Origin: Nocardia rhizosphaerihabitans
Lineage (GTDB): Bacteria; Actinomycetota; Actinomycetes; Mycobacteriales; Mycobacteriaceae
NCBI RefSeq assembly: GCF_014646295.1
Contig: NZ_BMNE01000001.1
Coordinates: forward strand, 372,001-436,000
DNA length: 64,000 nt
Direction: 5' to 3'
A program made the translations under genes and the position numbers. Within the stretch, counting starts at the first letter, position 1. Each line of letters opens with the position of its first letter. Shown in pieces: positions 24,001-33,269 of the stretch. The notes under the pieces are model-generated. The model was not told the DNA's origin and ran no database searches. It saw only the letters and a list, made by a program, of their open reading frames with translations.

Positions 24001-25811
24001 CGGCGATCGTCTCCTCGAGGTCCGTCGGCGAGCGCCGATCGATGGGCGTGCCAGAGCGCGGCGAACCGGCCGCCTGCGGCCAGCAGGTCGGCGGGCCTGC
24101 CCCGTTCGACGATCACCCCGCCGTCCAGGACGACGACGGTGTCGGCGTCGGCGATGGTTTCCATGCGGTGCGCGATGACCAGCGTCGTGCGGTCGGCGGC
24201 TCCCGCCGCGAGCGCGCGCCGCACCGCCAGCTCGGTCTGCGGGTCGGCGAAGGAGGTCGCCTCGTCGAGGACCAGGACGGGTGTCGCGGCGAGCAGGGCG
24301 CGGGCGAGCGAGATCCGTTGCGCCTCACCGCCGGACAGTGCCACCTCGGCGCCGAGCACGGTCTGGTAGCCGTCGGGCAGTTCGACGATGCGATCGTGGA
24401 TGCCGGCCTGCCTGGCGGCGCGCACCACGTCGTCGAGGTCGGCGTGCGGCACCGAGAGCGCGATATTGTCGGCGATCGTGGCGTGCAGCAGGGTGCTGTC
24501 CTGGAAGACGAACGACACCCGCCGGTAGAGCTCGTCGCTGCCGAGCTCGCGCACGTCGACGCCGCCGAGGGTGACCGTGCCGTGGGCCGGGTCGAAGAAT
24601 CGCGGAAGTAGCTGGACCAGTGTGGATTTCCCGCTGCCCGACGGACCGACGAGCGCGGTGGTCGTCCCGGGCTCCAGCACGAGATCGATACCGCGCAGGA
24701 CTTCGTGGCCCGCCTCGTAGCCGAATCGGATGTCGCGCAACTCCACTCGATGGCCAGTGGGCGCGACCGGGTGCGCGGGCTCGGGCAGCGGCGGCACAGC
24801 GAGCACGTCGGTGATCCGGCCGACGGCGCGCTGGGCGGCCTGCAGGTCGTCGAAACCGTGGCCGAGCAGGGCTGCCACCGGCGCGGTCAGGCCGAGACCG
24901 AGCAGGACGAAGGGCAGCAGATCGGCCGGGGCCATGCTTCCACTCGTGATCAGCCCCGTGCCGCCGATCAGCACGACCAGCAGGACGAACGGCGGCGACA
25001 GCGCCAGCTGCATGCCCGCGGCGATCACCGAGAGTCCGCGCACCATCCGGTAGAAGGCGCCGACGAAATCGTCGGTGGCCGTGCGGAATGCGCGATGGGC
25101 GCGTCCGGATCCGCCGAACACCTTGACCACCGGAATGCCCCGGACGAATTCGATCACCGAATCCGCGATGCGACCCATGGCGGCGTCGAATTCCTCCTGC
25201 TCGCGCTGCCGGGTCGGGGTCATCAGCAGCGGGATCAGCGCCATCGCCAGCACTACCGGGATCAAGGTGATCAGGGTGAGCCGCCAGTCGATGGTGAACA
25301 GGTAGACCAGCGACACCACCGGCACCACGAACGCGGCGACGAGTTCACCGGGAGCGTGGGCGATGAACGGGTGCACCGCGTCCACGTCCTCGCCGACGAC
25401 CTTCGCGAGTTCACCGGTCCTGCGCTGCCCGAACCAGCCGATCGGAACACGGCCGAGCCGCGCGGCCAGCTGCCTGCGGAACGACAGCTGCACCCGGCCG
25501 TCGAGCAGATGCCCGAGACCGGCGGAGGCGGCGGTGAACACCAGCCGGACGAACAGGCCCGCCGCGCCGGCGAGGACGACGAGCCAGACGTGTCCGTGAT
25601 CGATCGGACCGGGCGACAACACTGTTCGGCCCAGTTCGACCACGGCCAGCAGCGGCGCCAAGCCCGCCACGGCGCCGATCACCTGCAGGATCACCACAGC
25701 GGTGAAGCCGCCCAGGTAGGGGCGAAGCAGGCCCGCGACGGTCGGTCCCGCTGGCGCGGCGTCGGCCACGGGTGGGGATTCCCGCACCTCGGCCACGTCG
25801 GTGATGGTCAT
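23997..25811 (-). CDS. ABC exporter half-transporter, first subunit (IrtA/YbtP-like, no siderophore-reductase domain)
   Basis: This 604-residue protein has a six-helix membrane domain (about 25-330) and an ATPase domain with Walker A GPSGSGKST, signature LSGGEAQRISLARALL and Walker B VLVLDEATSFADP. The membrane part (DAVHPFIAHAPGELVAAFVVP) resembles IrtA/YbtP. The N-terminal flavin domain of mycobacterial IrtA is absent. ATG 25811 (MTITDVAEV) is chosen over 25844 because the first 11 residues of the longer frame do not look like protein. It is paired with the next gene by a 4-base overlap. Confidence 0.82.
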   Translation of the reverse strand: MTITDVAEVRESPPVADAAPAGPTVAGLLRPYLGGFTAVVILQVIGAVAGLAPLLAVVELGRTVLSPGPIDHGHVWLVVLAGAAGLFVRLVFTAASAGLGHLLDGRVQLSFRRQLAARLGRVPIGWFGQRRTGELAKVVGEDVDAVHPFIAHAPGELVAAFVVPVVSLVYLFTIDWRLTLITLIPVVLAMALIPLLMTPTRQREQEEFDAAMGRIADSVIEFVRGIPVVKVFGGSGRAHRAFRTATDDFVGAFYRMVRGLSVIAAGMQLALSPPFVLLVVLIGGTGLITSGSMAPADLLPFVLLGLGLTAPVAALLGHGFDDLQAAQRAVGRITDVLAVPPLPEPAHPVAPTGHRVELRDIRFGYEAGHEVLRGIDLVLEPGTTTALVGPSGSGKSTLVQLLPRFFDPAHGTVTLGGVDVRELGSDELYRRVSFVFQDSTLLHATIADNIALSVPHADLDDVVRAARQAGIHDRIVELPDGYQTVLGAEVALSGGEAQRISLARALLAATPVLVLDEATSFADPQTELAVRRALAAGAADRTTLVIAHRMETIADADTVVVLDGGVIVERGRPADLLAAGGRFAALWHAHRSALADGPRGDDRR

Positions 25812-25911
25812 GGTCGTTCCTCTCGCGTCTGTGCGGCCGCGCAACGGGCGGCGTATCGAATACTGTGACGTCGCGGTCAGGCGGTGCGCTTTCGGAAACG
25901 TGCGGTCCTCT

Positions 25912-26349
25912 TCAGCGGAGGGCGACCAGGGCGCAGGCGGCGAGGAAGAGTCCTTGCAGAACGGTGCGGGCAGGTAGCGGCATGGACTTGATGCCCAGAT
26001 CCGCCCGCGCGGCCCGGATATTCGCCGGGAACATGCCGAGCAGCAGCGCGAACAGGCAGGCCGCGGCGAGGCGCGAGGTCGCCGGAATCAGCAGACCGAC
26101 GGCGCCGGCCAGTTCGAGAACGCCGGTCAGGGTCACGAGAGCCGGGGCGTTGGGGAGGCTGGGCGGGACCATCGCGATCAGGGCCGCGCGGCGGGGTTCG
26201 ACGAAATGCGCGCTCGCGGTGAGGGCGAACATCGCCGCCAGGCCGACAGCTACCGCGCGGGGCCACGAATCCAGCCAGGCGAGGCCGGTGAGCCGCCCGA
26301 GCACCCTGGCAAGGACGGTGACGACGGCGAGAACGATGAAGGGGGCCAT
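25912..26349 (-). CDS. DoxX-like small membrane protein
   Basis: This 145-residue protein has four hydrophobic segments and the DoxX-family pattern TASAHFVEPRRAALIAMVPP, then LVTLTGVLELAGAVGLLIP. Members are membrane proteins linked to thiosulfate oxidation or thiol redox balance; the specific role here is not determinable. It is divergent from a TetR gene, with a perfect palindrome in the shared promoter region, so that regulator probably controls it. On the minus strand TTGACA (26432-26427), 17 bases, then CAATCT (26409-26404) form a plausible promoter inside the operator. Confidence 0.75.
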   Translation of the reverse strand: MAPFIVLAVVTVLARVLGRLTGLAWLDSWPRAVAVGLAAMFALTASAHFVEPRRAALIAMVPPSLPNAPALVTLTGVLELAGAVGLLIPATSRLAAACLFALLLGMFPANIRAARADLGIKSMPLPARTVLQGLFLAACALVALR

Positions 26350-26422
26350 GGGAACTCCTCGAGGCGAACGTCGACTGGCCTACCGCCAATCTTGACACTG
26401 GAAAGATTGACAGCGGCGACGT

Positions 26423-26441
26423 AACTTGTCAATGACAAGTT
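26423..26441. promoter_or_regulatory. TetR operator between doxX-like and tetR genes
   Basis: AACTTGTCAATGACAAGTT is a perfect 9-bp inverted repeat around one central base. It covers the -35 region predicted for the DoxX-like gene and lies 20 bases before the TetR ATG. A second inverted repeat, CAATCTT/AAGATTG, lies just upstream (about 26388-26409). This is the classic layout for a divergently transcribed, self-regulating TetR pair. Confidence 0.7.
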
Positions 26442-26460
26442 TGTGCGTCAGGATCGAGAC

Positions 26461-27030
26461 ATGACGAAAACCGGGTATCACCACGGGGATCTGCGGACCG
26501 CGCTGCTCGACTCGGCGGCCGAGCAGATCGCGGCCGAGGGCATCGAGGCCGTGTCGTTGCGGGCGCTCGCCCGTCGCGCCGGGGTCTCGCACGCGGCGCC
26601 CGCGCATCACTTCGGTGATCGGGCCGGGCTGTTCACCGCGCTGGCGATCGAGGGATTCGACCTGCTGGCAACGGAATTGGCGGCGGCGGGCGAGGACATG
26701 CGGGAGGTGGCCCTGGCCTATATCCGCTTCGCGCTGAGCAATCCCGGCCGGTTCGACATCATGTACCGGCGGGAGGTGCTGCGCGCGGACGATCCGGAGC
26801 TGGTGGCGGCACGGGAACGATCGGGGGCCGCCTTGCGCGCCGGGATCGCCGAGCTGCAGTCCGATCAGGATCCGGGACGGCAGCGGGCGACGCGGCTGGC
26901 CGCGTGGTCGCTGGTGCACGGGTTCGCGACGCTGTGGCGGGAGGGCGCGCTGGACGGGTCCGAGCTGGCGACCTCCGCGGATCCGGAGCTGATCGCGCGC
27001 GAGATGCTCGCGACCGTGGCCTTCGACTGA
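26461..27030 (+). CDS. TetR/AcrR-family regulator
   Basis: This 189-residue protein has an N-terminal helix-turn-helix (about residues 8-55, GIEAVSLRALARRAGVSHAAPAHHFGDRAGLF) and a C-terminal WHG-type ligand domain (LAYIRFALSNPGRFDIMYRRE). The SHAAPAHHF recognition helix is typical of the TetR subgroup with that domain. ATG 26461 has AGGA at a suitable distance; GTG 26443 would place the operator inside the gene. The likely targets are itself and the divergent DoxX-like gene. Confidence 0.82.
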   Translation: MTKTGYHHGDLRTALLDSAAEQIAAEGIEAVSLRALARRAGVSHAAPAHHFGDRAGLFTALAIEGFDLLATELAAAGEDMREVALAYIRFALSNPGRFDIMYRREVLRADDPELVAARERSGAALRAGIAELQSDQDPGRQRATRLAAWSLVHGFATLWREGALDGSELATSADPELIAREMLATVAFD

Positions 27031-27055
27031 GCGAGGGCCCGATACGCTGGCAGCC

Positions 27056-27826
27056 GTGACCGGTGTGCTGTCGGAAGAGTGCGGTCCGGCGCGGTCGCCG
27101 GTGGTGTGGATGCGGCCAGGGCACGTGGGCTATATCGGGCCCGAACTCGGCGTCGACCTGCACGCGCCCTCGGTGGCGGTGCTCAGTGTCGGCCTGGACG
27201 GGCCGTTCGTCCTCGACACCGCCACCCACGGCGAGATCTACACCGGCAGCTGCTTCGCGCCCGCCCGCTCGGTCCATCGGGTCAATGCCCCCGGCGGCTG
27301 GATCCTGCTGCTGTTCGTCGATCCCGCCGGTGCGCCCGCGATGACGATCGCCGACGAGATGACCGCCGTCGCCGGACCGTACGGACTCGCCCACCGGCGC
27401 GAACGCGAGCTAGTCGAGCTGTGCCGCGCCACTGTCGTCGAGCCGGACCGGATCTTCGCCGACGCGGTCGCGGGCCACACCCCGGTCGCCGATCCGCGGA
27501 TCGCCTGGGCCGCGTCCACGATCAACCGCAACCCCGACCGGGCCTTCCGAGCCGAGGCGATGGCCGCCCACCTCGGCCTGTCGACGACGCACTTCCTGCG
27601 GCTGTTCGCCCGGCAGTGCGGCACCACCTTTCGTGGCTATCAGCGCTGGACCCGGGTCGTCCACGCGATCCGGGACGCCGCCGCGGGCCGCGACCTCACC
27701 CGCTGCGCCGTCGACGCGGGTTTCGCCACCCCGTCCCACTTCAGTGAGACCTTCCATGACCTGTTCGGCATGTCCGCCTCCGGATTCCTGCGCACGGGTG
27801 TCCGCTTCGACCTCGACCTTCCGTAG
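27056..27826 (+). CDS. AraC-family transcriptional regulator
   Basis: This 256-residue protein has an N-terminal cupin-like sensing domain (about 15-100) and a C-terminal double helix-turn-helix (about 155-250; MAAHLGLSTTHFLRLFARQCG and then CAVDAGFATPSHFSETFHDLFGMS). It starts with GTG 25 bases after the TetR gene and may be cotranscribed with it. The ligand and target cannot be read from the sequence. No ribosome binding site stands out. Confidence 0.78.
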   Translation: MTGVLSEECGPARSPVVWMRPGHVGYIGPELGVDLHAPSVAVLSVGLDGPFVLDTATHGEIYTGSCFAPARSVHRVNAPGGWILLLFVDPAGAPAMTIADEMTAVAGPYGLAHRRERELVELCRATVVEPDRIFADAVAGHTPVADPRIAWAASTINRNPDRAFRAEAMAAHLGLSTTHFLRLFARQCGTTFRGYQRWTRVVHAIRDAAAGRDLTRCAVDAGFATPSHFSETFHDLFGMSASGFLRTGVRFDLDLP

Positions 27827-28025
27827 CCGCACTGCGGGTCCGGGCCGGGCAATCGGCCAGAAAGACGTCGTACTCGCTCATTCCGTCGATCCTGCACCGG
27901 AGAAGTCCGGAGTGCGACACTCAGCTCGCCGCGCGACTTCCCGGCATGCCTGGACTCTTGTCGCCGTACGATCGAGGCCCCTTCTCGCACAAGCATTGTC
28001 GGCACAGGAAAGGAAATGGGGCAGC

Positions 28026-28514
28026 ATGGCGCAGGATCGGGAACCCGACGACTGGCGGAGCGATCGGGTCGGCGCGGCGGCGGCGGGGACGAATCCGACG
28101 GTGCTGTGCCGGCTGACCACCGGGTGGGCCGTCATCGGGGATACTCAGCACCTGCCCGGATATTGCGTGCTGATCCACGACGGCGATGCCGATCAGCTCA
28201 CCGAGTTGCCGCGGCCGGAGCGGGTCGCGTTCATGGCGGACATGGTGGTCCTCGGGGAGGCGGTGGAACGCGCTTGCCGCGCAGCCGATCCGGCGTTTCT
28301 GCGGATCAACTACGAGGTGCTCGGCAACACCTGGGGGCACCTTCACGGGCATATCCACGCGCGCTATGCCTGGGAACCCGAGCAGCTGCGGGTCGGCCCG
28401 GTCCACCTGTACGGTGCGGAACGCTTCGCACCGGAGCACGCGCTGAGCGCACGGCACGACGGGCTGCGCGCAACGATCACCGCGGCGGTGACCGAGATTC
28501 TCGCCGAGGGATAA
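28026..28514 (+). CDS. HIT-family protein (histidine triad)
   Basis: This 162-residue protein has the histidine-triad signature in HLHGHIHARY (alternating His at about 110-116) within GNTWGHLHGHIHARYAW. It also has an upstream GYCVLIHDGDADQLTEL that matches the HIT fold. Members are nucleotide hydrolases or transferases acting on phosphoramidate or dinucleoside polyphosphate substrates. ATG 28026 is preceded by AAAGGA; the longer open frame back to 27633 overlaps the AraC gene and is not credible. It is convergent with an unknown gene 7 bases downstream. Confidence 0.8.
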   Translation: MAQDREPDDWRSDRVGAAAAGTNPTVLCRLTTGWAVIGDTQHLPGYCVLIHDGDADQLTELPRPERVAFMADMVVLGEAVERACRAADPAFLRINYEVLGNTWGHLHGHIHARYAWEPEQLRVGPVHLYGAERFAPEHALSARHDGLRATITAAVTEILAEG

Positions 28515-28521
28515 CCGCGGG

Positions 28522-29124
28522 TCAGCGCGCCGCGGAACCGCCGACGACCAGCAGCTCCGGCAGCGGGTGATCGACGAGCGGGGTGGCCGGCACGACCGGC
28601 GCGCCGCGACGCAGAACCGTGCAGCGGCGGACCAGGACGGCACCGCAGGCATGGATCGTCGTCGTGATCAGGTCCTCCGCCAGGGGCAGGTCGTCCTCGC
28701 GGTACCCGTACACCGAAAAGCGCACGGCGCGTGGATCGTTCATCGGGTCGGACTGGCAGATCACCGCCGCCGGGCAGCTCGACAGCAGCATCACCGCGGT
28801 CGCGAAGTCTGCATACGGGTCGTCCGTGGCGATCTCCCGACCGGCCGCGACCGCCGCGAAAAGCGGTCGCAGGCAGGGCTGTTCGGGCACCTGCTGGGCG
28901 TCCTGGATGCGCGACCAGCGGCACAATGCCGGATGGTCGGCGATGTCGGGCCGCGCGCGCCAGCGGCGGCGGCCGCAGTCGAGCAGGCGCGCGGCGGCCG
29001 AGTGCCACACCGCGGAGTCGTCGATGCGGGCGACGATGCGCAGGCGGCGGCATTCGTCGACGTCGGGAGTGTGGATCGGATCGATCGCGGGGACGGCGGA
29101 GCCCGTCGGACGGTGCGTCTGCAT
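28522..29124 (-). CDS. Protein of unknown function
   Basis: I do not recognise this 200-residue protein. It is soluble, cysteine-containing (C25, C50 and several later) and rich in Arg, Asp and Ala, without signal peptide or membrane segments. Visible stretches are VDECRRLRIVARIDDSAVWH, DDPYADFATAVMLLSS and FSVYGYREDDLPLAEDLITT. It follows a small membrane-protein gene by 9 bases in the same direction, so the two form an operon. Coding bias at third positions is strong and supports a real gene. Confidence 0.6.
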   Translation of the reverse strand: MQTHRPTGSAVPAIDPIHTPDVDECRRLRIVARIDDSAVWHSAAARLLDCGRRRWRARPDIADHPALCRWSRIQDAQQVPEQPCLRPLFAAVAAGREIATDDPYADFATAVMLLSSCPAAVICQSDPMNDPRAVRFSVYGYREDDLPLAEDLITTTIHACGAVLVRRCTVLRRGAPVVPATPLVDHPLPELLVVGGSAAR

Positions 29125-29133
29125 GGCGAACTC

Positions 29134-29457
29134 CTACCGAACGAGGGAACCGAACGAGTGCTGCCCGGTGGCCGCGCCACGGCGCCACGCGAGCCGGAAC
29201 GCCATGGTCGCGGCCACGACGGCGGCGCACACCACGGCCGCGATCAGCAAGAGCACCAGCACACCCGACCGGCCGACGCCGGCGTACCTGGCGATCAAGG
29301 CCGAGGCCGCGATGGGGCCGGCGGTAGCGAGAACGGGAATCAGCAAGATCAAGCCGACGGTCACCAGAGCCGACGGCGACATCGACGATTTCAGTGCGGA
29401 AATGCCCTGCCGGGAGGTCATCCTGCGCGGCCCCGACTGCCGTGCGACTGTAGCCAT
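29134..29457 (-). CDS. Small two-helix membrane protein of unknown function
   Basis: This 107-residue protein has two hydrophobic helices (about residues 30-56, ALVTVGLILLIPVLATAGPI, and 64-90, SGVLVLLLIAAVVCAAVVAA). The N-terminus is basic and the tail is short. ATG 29457 is chosen because GGAGAGGCGG precedes it; the open frame to 29577 has no such signal. It is the first gene of a two-gene unit with the unknown 200-residue protein. The 283 bases upstream (29458-29740) are AT-richer with no gene I can support. Confidence 0.55.
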   Translation of the reverse strand: MATVARQSGPRRMTSRQGISALKSSMSPSALVTVGLILLIPVLATAGPIAASALIARYAGVGRSGVLVLLLIAAVVCAAVVAATMAFRLAWRRGAATGQHSFGSLVR

Positions 29458-29740
29458 TTCCGCCTCTCCGTTACCTGAATGGAACCGAGCGAACCATGGG
29501 CTACTAAACGTACAGCCCGGACCAGGGCCCCCAGGCGATTCGTCACGAAACAGTGATAACCCGAGATGGCTGGTCACCCTGCCGCAAATTGTATTCCCAG
29601 TTCAGGGGCACATTTGTAGTTAGCGGACAATTTGCTGACAGCCAATTGCATTCAGATCGCGTAACAATTCCGAGCGCACGGGAAGGGCCACCGGCCGGTG
29701 CGCACACTGCGCCCGGAATCGCGCGGCGAGTTCGAGGTTC

Positions 29741-30571
29741 TTATTCGGCATGATTCGACCCGGAACCGAAGCTGCCTTCCAGCCGATTGCGTGATCCCGG
29801 GTGGATCAGCCGAGCCGCACTCACGAGCCCACCCGAAGACCAGGTGCGGCGCCGGATGAGCAGGCACGGCTCGTCGCGGTCGATATCGAGCAGCTTGCAC
29901 TCCTCCCGGCTGGCCCGCACCGCCTCCACGACATGTTCGCCGCGGATCAGCGGCGCGACCTCGCTGAGGTAAGTGTTCGGCGTGACGGTGGTGAAGTCCT
30001 GGGCCAGGTAGTCGGGGGCCTGGGCCGGATTGACGTAGCGGTCCTCCACCTGAATCGGCACGTCGTCCTCGATGTGTACCAGCAGCGAATGGAACACCCT
30101 GCCGCTCATGGCATTTCCGAGCACCGGATGCCGGTCGCCCGCCTCCTCCGCGCGAACGAACACCACTTCGGTGCGATGCCGGTGCCCGCGCCGGGAGATC
30201 TCGTCGGCGATATTCCTGACCTCGAACAGCGGCGAGGCAGCCTTGGTCGGCGCGACGAAGGTACCCACGCCCATCACCCGGTTGAGCGCGCCGTCGGCGG
30301 TGAGATCACGCAGCGCGCGATTGATCGTCATCCGGGACAGGCCGAGGGCGTTGACCAGCTGATTCTCCGAGGGGATCTGCTCGCCCTCGACCCACCGGCC
30401 GCCCTTGATCTGCGCCATGATCAGCTGCTTGACGCGTTCGTACGCCGCGAATTCGGTCCCCAGTTCGCCGTACAGCGCGGCCAGGTCCGCATCGACCACT
30501 TCGATCGCCACCACCGGTATCCGTTCACTCAGTTTGTCCAGAGAATACGTTGCGCCCGGACGGCACAGCAC
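29741..30571 (-). CDS. hutC: HutC-like GntR-family repressor of histidine utilisation
   Basis: This is a GntR-family regulator with an N-terminal winged helix ([18 protein letters not shown], then [21 protein letters not shown]) and a C-terminal UTRA ligand domain (from about residue 115, [15 protein letters not shown] onward, with [24 protein letters not shown] residues). In the family, urocanate relieves repression. It is divergent from hutU, and three copies of one palindrome lie at the hut promoters, which strongly supports the HutC call. The start is unresolved: GTG 30571 gives 276 residues, but GTG codons at 30514 or 30496 would give a more usual length and leave the hutU promoter clear. 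Confidence 0.85.
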   Translation of the reverse strand: MLCRPGATYSLDKLSERIPVVAIEVVDADLAALYGELGTEFAAYERVKQLIMAQIKGGRWVEGEQIPSENQLVNALGLSRMTINRALRDLTADGALNRVMGVGTFVAPTKAASPLFEVRNIADEISRRGHRHRTEVVFVRAEEAGDRHPVLGNAMSGRVFHSLLVHIEDDVPIQVEDRYVNPAQAPDYLAQDFTTVTPNTYLSEVAPLIRGEHVVEAVRASREECKLLDIDRDEPCLLIRRRTWSSGGLVSAARLIHPGSRNRLEGSFGSGSNHAE

Positions 30572-30573
30572 GC

Positions 30574-30602
30574 TTGACAGCTACTTGTATATACAGGACT
30601 AT
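30574..30602 (+). promoter_or_regulatory. hutU promoter with HutC operator in the spacer
   Basis: TTGACA (30574-30579) and GACTAT (30597-30602) are 17 bases apart. The perfect palindrome TGTATATACA (30586-30595) sits in the spacer. Bound HutC would block RNA polymerase. The same 10-bp core recurs at the two other hut promoters in the window. The start site would be about 50 bases before the hutU ATG. Confidence 0.75.
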
Positions 30603-30660
30603 ACCACTAGTCTGGATTTCAGTGACCCAGGACACAGCCGTCTTTTCGAGGAGTGAACCG

Positions 30661-32340
30661 ATGACCGACGCCGCCACCCCGCCACCTTCCGGCCCCCGGC
30701 CCGTGTCCGCCCCGCGCGGATCGCAGCTGCACACGCTGGGCTGGCAGCAGGAGGGCGCCCTGCGGATGCTGATGAACAACCTCGATCCCGAGGTCGCCGA
30801 GCGTCCCGACGACCTGGTCGTCTACGGCGGCACCGGCCGTGCGGTGCGCAGCTGGGCGGCGTTCGACGCGATCGTGCGAACCCTGGAGACCCTCGCCGAC
30901 GACGAGACGTTGCTGGTGCAGTCGGGCAAGCCGGTCGGGGTGTTCCGCACCAACGAGTGGGCGCCGCGCGTGCTGCTGGCCAACTCCAATCTGGTCGGCG
31001 ACTGGGCGAACTGGGAGGATTTCCGCAAGCTCGAGCAGCTCGGGCTGATGATGTACGGCCAGATGACCGCGGGGTCGTGGATCTACATCGGCAGCCAGGG
31101 CATTCTGCAGGGCACCTACGAGACCTTCGGCGCGGTGGCGCGCAAGCGATTCGGCGGCACGCTGGCAGGCACCATCACACTCACCGCGGGCGTGGGCGGC
31201 ATGGGTGGCGCGCAGCCGTTGGCGGTGACGATGAACGAGGGCGTCGCGCTGTGCGTCGACTGCGATCCGGCGCGCATCGATCGTCGGATCGCGCACGGCT
31301 ACCTCGACACGAAGGCCGAATCCTTGCAGGAGGCACTGGATCTCGCGATCGCGGCACGCGACGAACGCCGCGCGCTGTCGATCGGTCTGGTCGGCAATGC
31401 CGCCGAGGTGTTCCCGCAGCTGCTGGCCATGGACGCGCCGATCGATATCGTGACCGACCAGACTTCGGCCCATGATCCGCTGTCCTACTTGCCGATCGGT
31501 GTCGTGCTCGAGGATTGGCACACCCTCGCCGAGAAGGATCCGGCGTGGTTCACCACCGAGGCACAGGCGTCGATGGCCAAGCATGTCGAGGCGATGGTCG
31601 GGTTCCTGGACAAGGGCGCCGAGGTGTTCGACTATGGCAACTCGATTCGTGACGAGGCCCGAAAGGGCGGCTACGAACGGGCTTTCGCGTTCCCCGGTTT
31701 CGTGCCCGCCTACATCCGCCCGTTGTTCGAGGAGGGCCTGGGCCCGTTCCGCTGGGCCGCGCTCTCGGGCGACCCGAAGGACATCGCGGCCACCGACCGC
31801 GCGATCATGGAGCTGTTCCCCGAGAACGAGCACCTGAAGCGCTGGATCACCATGGCGGGCGAGAAGGTGCAGTTCGAGGGCCTGCCCGCCCGCATCTGCT
31901 GGCTCGGCTACGGCGAACGCCACCGCGCGGGCCTGAAATTCAACGAGATGGTCGCCTCCGGGGAACTCTCGGCACCACTGGCCATCGGCCGCGACCACCT
32001 CGACTCCGGTTCGGTCGCCTCCCCCTACCGCGAAACCGAGGCGATGGCCGACGGCTCCGACGCCATCGCCGACTGGCCCCTGCTCAACGCCCTGCTCAAC
32101 ACCGCCTCCGGCGCCTCCTGGGTCTCGATCCACCACGGCGGCGGCGTCGGCATGGGCCGCTCCATCCACGCAGGCCAGGTCTGCATCGCCGACGGCACTC
32201 CCCTGGCCGCCCAGAAGCTCGAACGGGTCCTCACCAACGACCCCGGCATGGGCGTCATCCGCCACGTCGACGCCGGCTACGAACACGCAGCCGACGTCGC
32301 CCGCGAACGTGGAGTGCGAATCCCCATGCAGGAGAACTGA
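30661..32340 (+). CDS. hutU: Urocanate hydratase
   Basis: This 559-residue NAD-dependent urocanase catalyses step two of histidine degradation (urocanate to imidazolonepropionate). Family signatures are [20 protein letters not shown] near the N-terminus, [18 protein letters not shown] for NAD binding, [30 protein letters not shown] and [20 protein letters not shown] with the conserved cysteine. Length is typical (about 550-560). ATG 30661 follows GAGGAG at 6-7 bases; the longer open frame to 30550 covers the promoter. It appears monocistronic and ends at a clear hairpin. Confidence 0.96.
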   Translation: MTDAATPPPSGPRPVSAPRGSQLHTLGWQQEGALRMLMNNLDPEVAERPDDLVVYGGTGRAVRSWAAFDAIVRTLETLADDETLLVQSGKPVGVFRTNEWAPRVLLANSNLVGDWANWEDFRKLEQLGLMMYGQMTAGSWIYIGSQGILQGTYETFGAVARKRFGGTLAGTITLTAGVGGMGGAQPLAVTMNEGVALCVDCDPARIDRRIAHGYLDTKAESLQEALDLAIAARDERRALSIGLVGNAAEVFPQLLAMDAPIDIVTDQTSAHDPLSYLPIGVVLEDWHTLAEKDPAWFTTEAQASMAKHVEAMVGFLDKGAEVFDYGNSIRDEARKGGYERAFAFPGFVPAYIRPLFEEGLGPFRWAALSGDPKDIAATDRAIMELFPENEHLKRWITMAGEKVQFEGLPARICWLGYGERHRAGLKFNEMVASGELSAPLAIGRDHLDSGSVASPYRETEAMADGSDAIADWPLLNALLNTASGASWVSIHHGGGVGMGRSIHAGQVCIADGTPLAAQKLERVLTNDPGMGVIRHVDAGYEHAADVARERGVRIPMQEN

Positions 32341-32350
32341 TCCCCGTCCG

Positions 32351-32376
32351 CCGCCCGCACCGCTCGGTGCGGGCGG
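32351..32376 (+). terminator. Terminator hairpin after hutU
   Basis: CCGCCCGCACC (32351-32361) pairs perfectly with GGTGCGGGCGG (32366-32376) around a 4-base loop. It begins 11 bases after the hutU stop. There is no U-tract. Confidence 0.7.
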
Positions 32377-32664
32377 TGGATCGGTCACCGCGTCAGATCG
32401 AGGCAGCCGACGCCGACCGGCGTATTCGTCGCTACTGCGCTATGACAGGGCGACTCTTCGGCGATCGAATCCCCGTCGGCCGCGCCCTGCACTGGGTCCA
32501 CGCCACACTCGCCCACTCCACCGACGCACCGGCCTCTCAGGTAGCGAGAGCGATCGGCTCGTCGGGTGGCCGCCGCTCAGGCCGCAGCAGTCGGTCGTGG
32601 TGGTCCAGTAGCAGCAGGCGAATCGAGTGCCGCACAGTCGGTTCGGGGTGTCGCAAATTCACGG
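32377..32664. other. Gap without a supportable gene
   Basis: Short frames exist here (for example at 32367-32678), but they lack ribosome binding sites and read as basic, low-complexity protein. The last part leads into the AT-rich operator of the next gene. I see no other structure. Confidence 0.4.
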
Positions 32665-32696
32665 TTTATTATGACTGACCAGTCAGACATAATAAA
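32665..32696. promoter_or_regulatory. 32-bp near-perfect palindromic operator before a TetR gene
   Basis: TTTATTATG (32665-32673) and CATAATAAA (32688-32696) are perfect inverted arms around the inner palindrome CTGACCAGTCAG (32675-32686). Only the two bases flanking the inner core break the symmetry. It ends 3 bases before the ATG of the TetR gene, and the arms are AT-rich enough to serve as a -10 region. Bound repressor would shut off its own two-gene operon. Confidence 0.75.
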
Positions 32697-32699
32697 TCC

Positions 32700-33269
32700 A
32701 TGCCGAAGATTGTGGATCGGGCCGCGCGGCGGGAGGAGATCTTGCTGGCCGCGGCTGCCGTGTTCGCCCGGAAGGGTTTTTCTGCTGCGCGGATCGAGGA
32801 TGTGGCTGCCGAGGCGGGGATCGCCAAAGGCAGTGTCTATCTGTACTTTCCGAGTCGGGATTCGCTGCTTGCCGGAGTGTTCGAGAGCTATGCGCGGCGG
32901 TCGGCGTCGGTGCTCGAGGAGATGGGTGACGGGCCTGCGCTCGAACGGCTGGAGCGGCTGATCCGCGGGGCCGTGGCGATGCTGGCCGAGCACCCTGATC
33001 ACGCGCGGGTCCTGCTGGATGTGTGGGCCGCGAAACCGCCCATCGATATGGTCGCCGTCTATCGCGAATATCGGGCGGCTGTCACCGCATTGCTGCGTGC
33101 GGCTGATGCCGAGGGCGCGCTGCGCGACGGGATCGATGATCGGCACGCGGCGGTGATCATCGGGGCCATCGAGGGGTGTCTCATCCAGACATTGGTTGAC
33201 CCGGAGTTGTCGCTGCCGGATCTCACCGAGCCGGTTCTGCAGGTCTGCGTGGAAGGGATCCGGCGATGA
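32700..33269 (+). CDS. TetR-family regulator, probably autoregulated
   Basis: This 189-residue protein has an N-terminal helix-turn-helix (about 8-55, GFSAARIEDVAAEAGIAKGSVYLYFPSRDSLLAG) and an all-helical ligand domain. The KGSVYLYF recognition helix is canonical. The ATG lies immediately after the 32-bp palindrome, so the transcript would be leaderless or nearly so. Its stop overlaps the start of a membrane-protein gene (ATGA), and the pair is inserted between hutU and hutH. A role in hut control cannot be excluded, but the hut promoters already carry HutC sites. Confidence 0.82.
   Translation: MPKIVDRAARREEILLAAAAVFARKGFSAARIEDVAAEAGIAKGSVYLYFPSRDSLLAGVFESYARRSASVLEEMGDGPALERLERLIRGAVAMLAEHPDHARVLLDVWAAKPPIDMVAVYREYRAAVTALLRAADAEGALRDGIDDRHAAVIIGAIEGCLIQTLVDPELSLPDLTEPVLQVCVEGIRR

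Noticed and set aside
27633..28025. Upstream extension of the HIT-protein frame
   Set aside because: It lies mostly over the AraC gene and has mirror-like composition. The HIT fold starts after the ATG at 28026.
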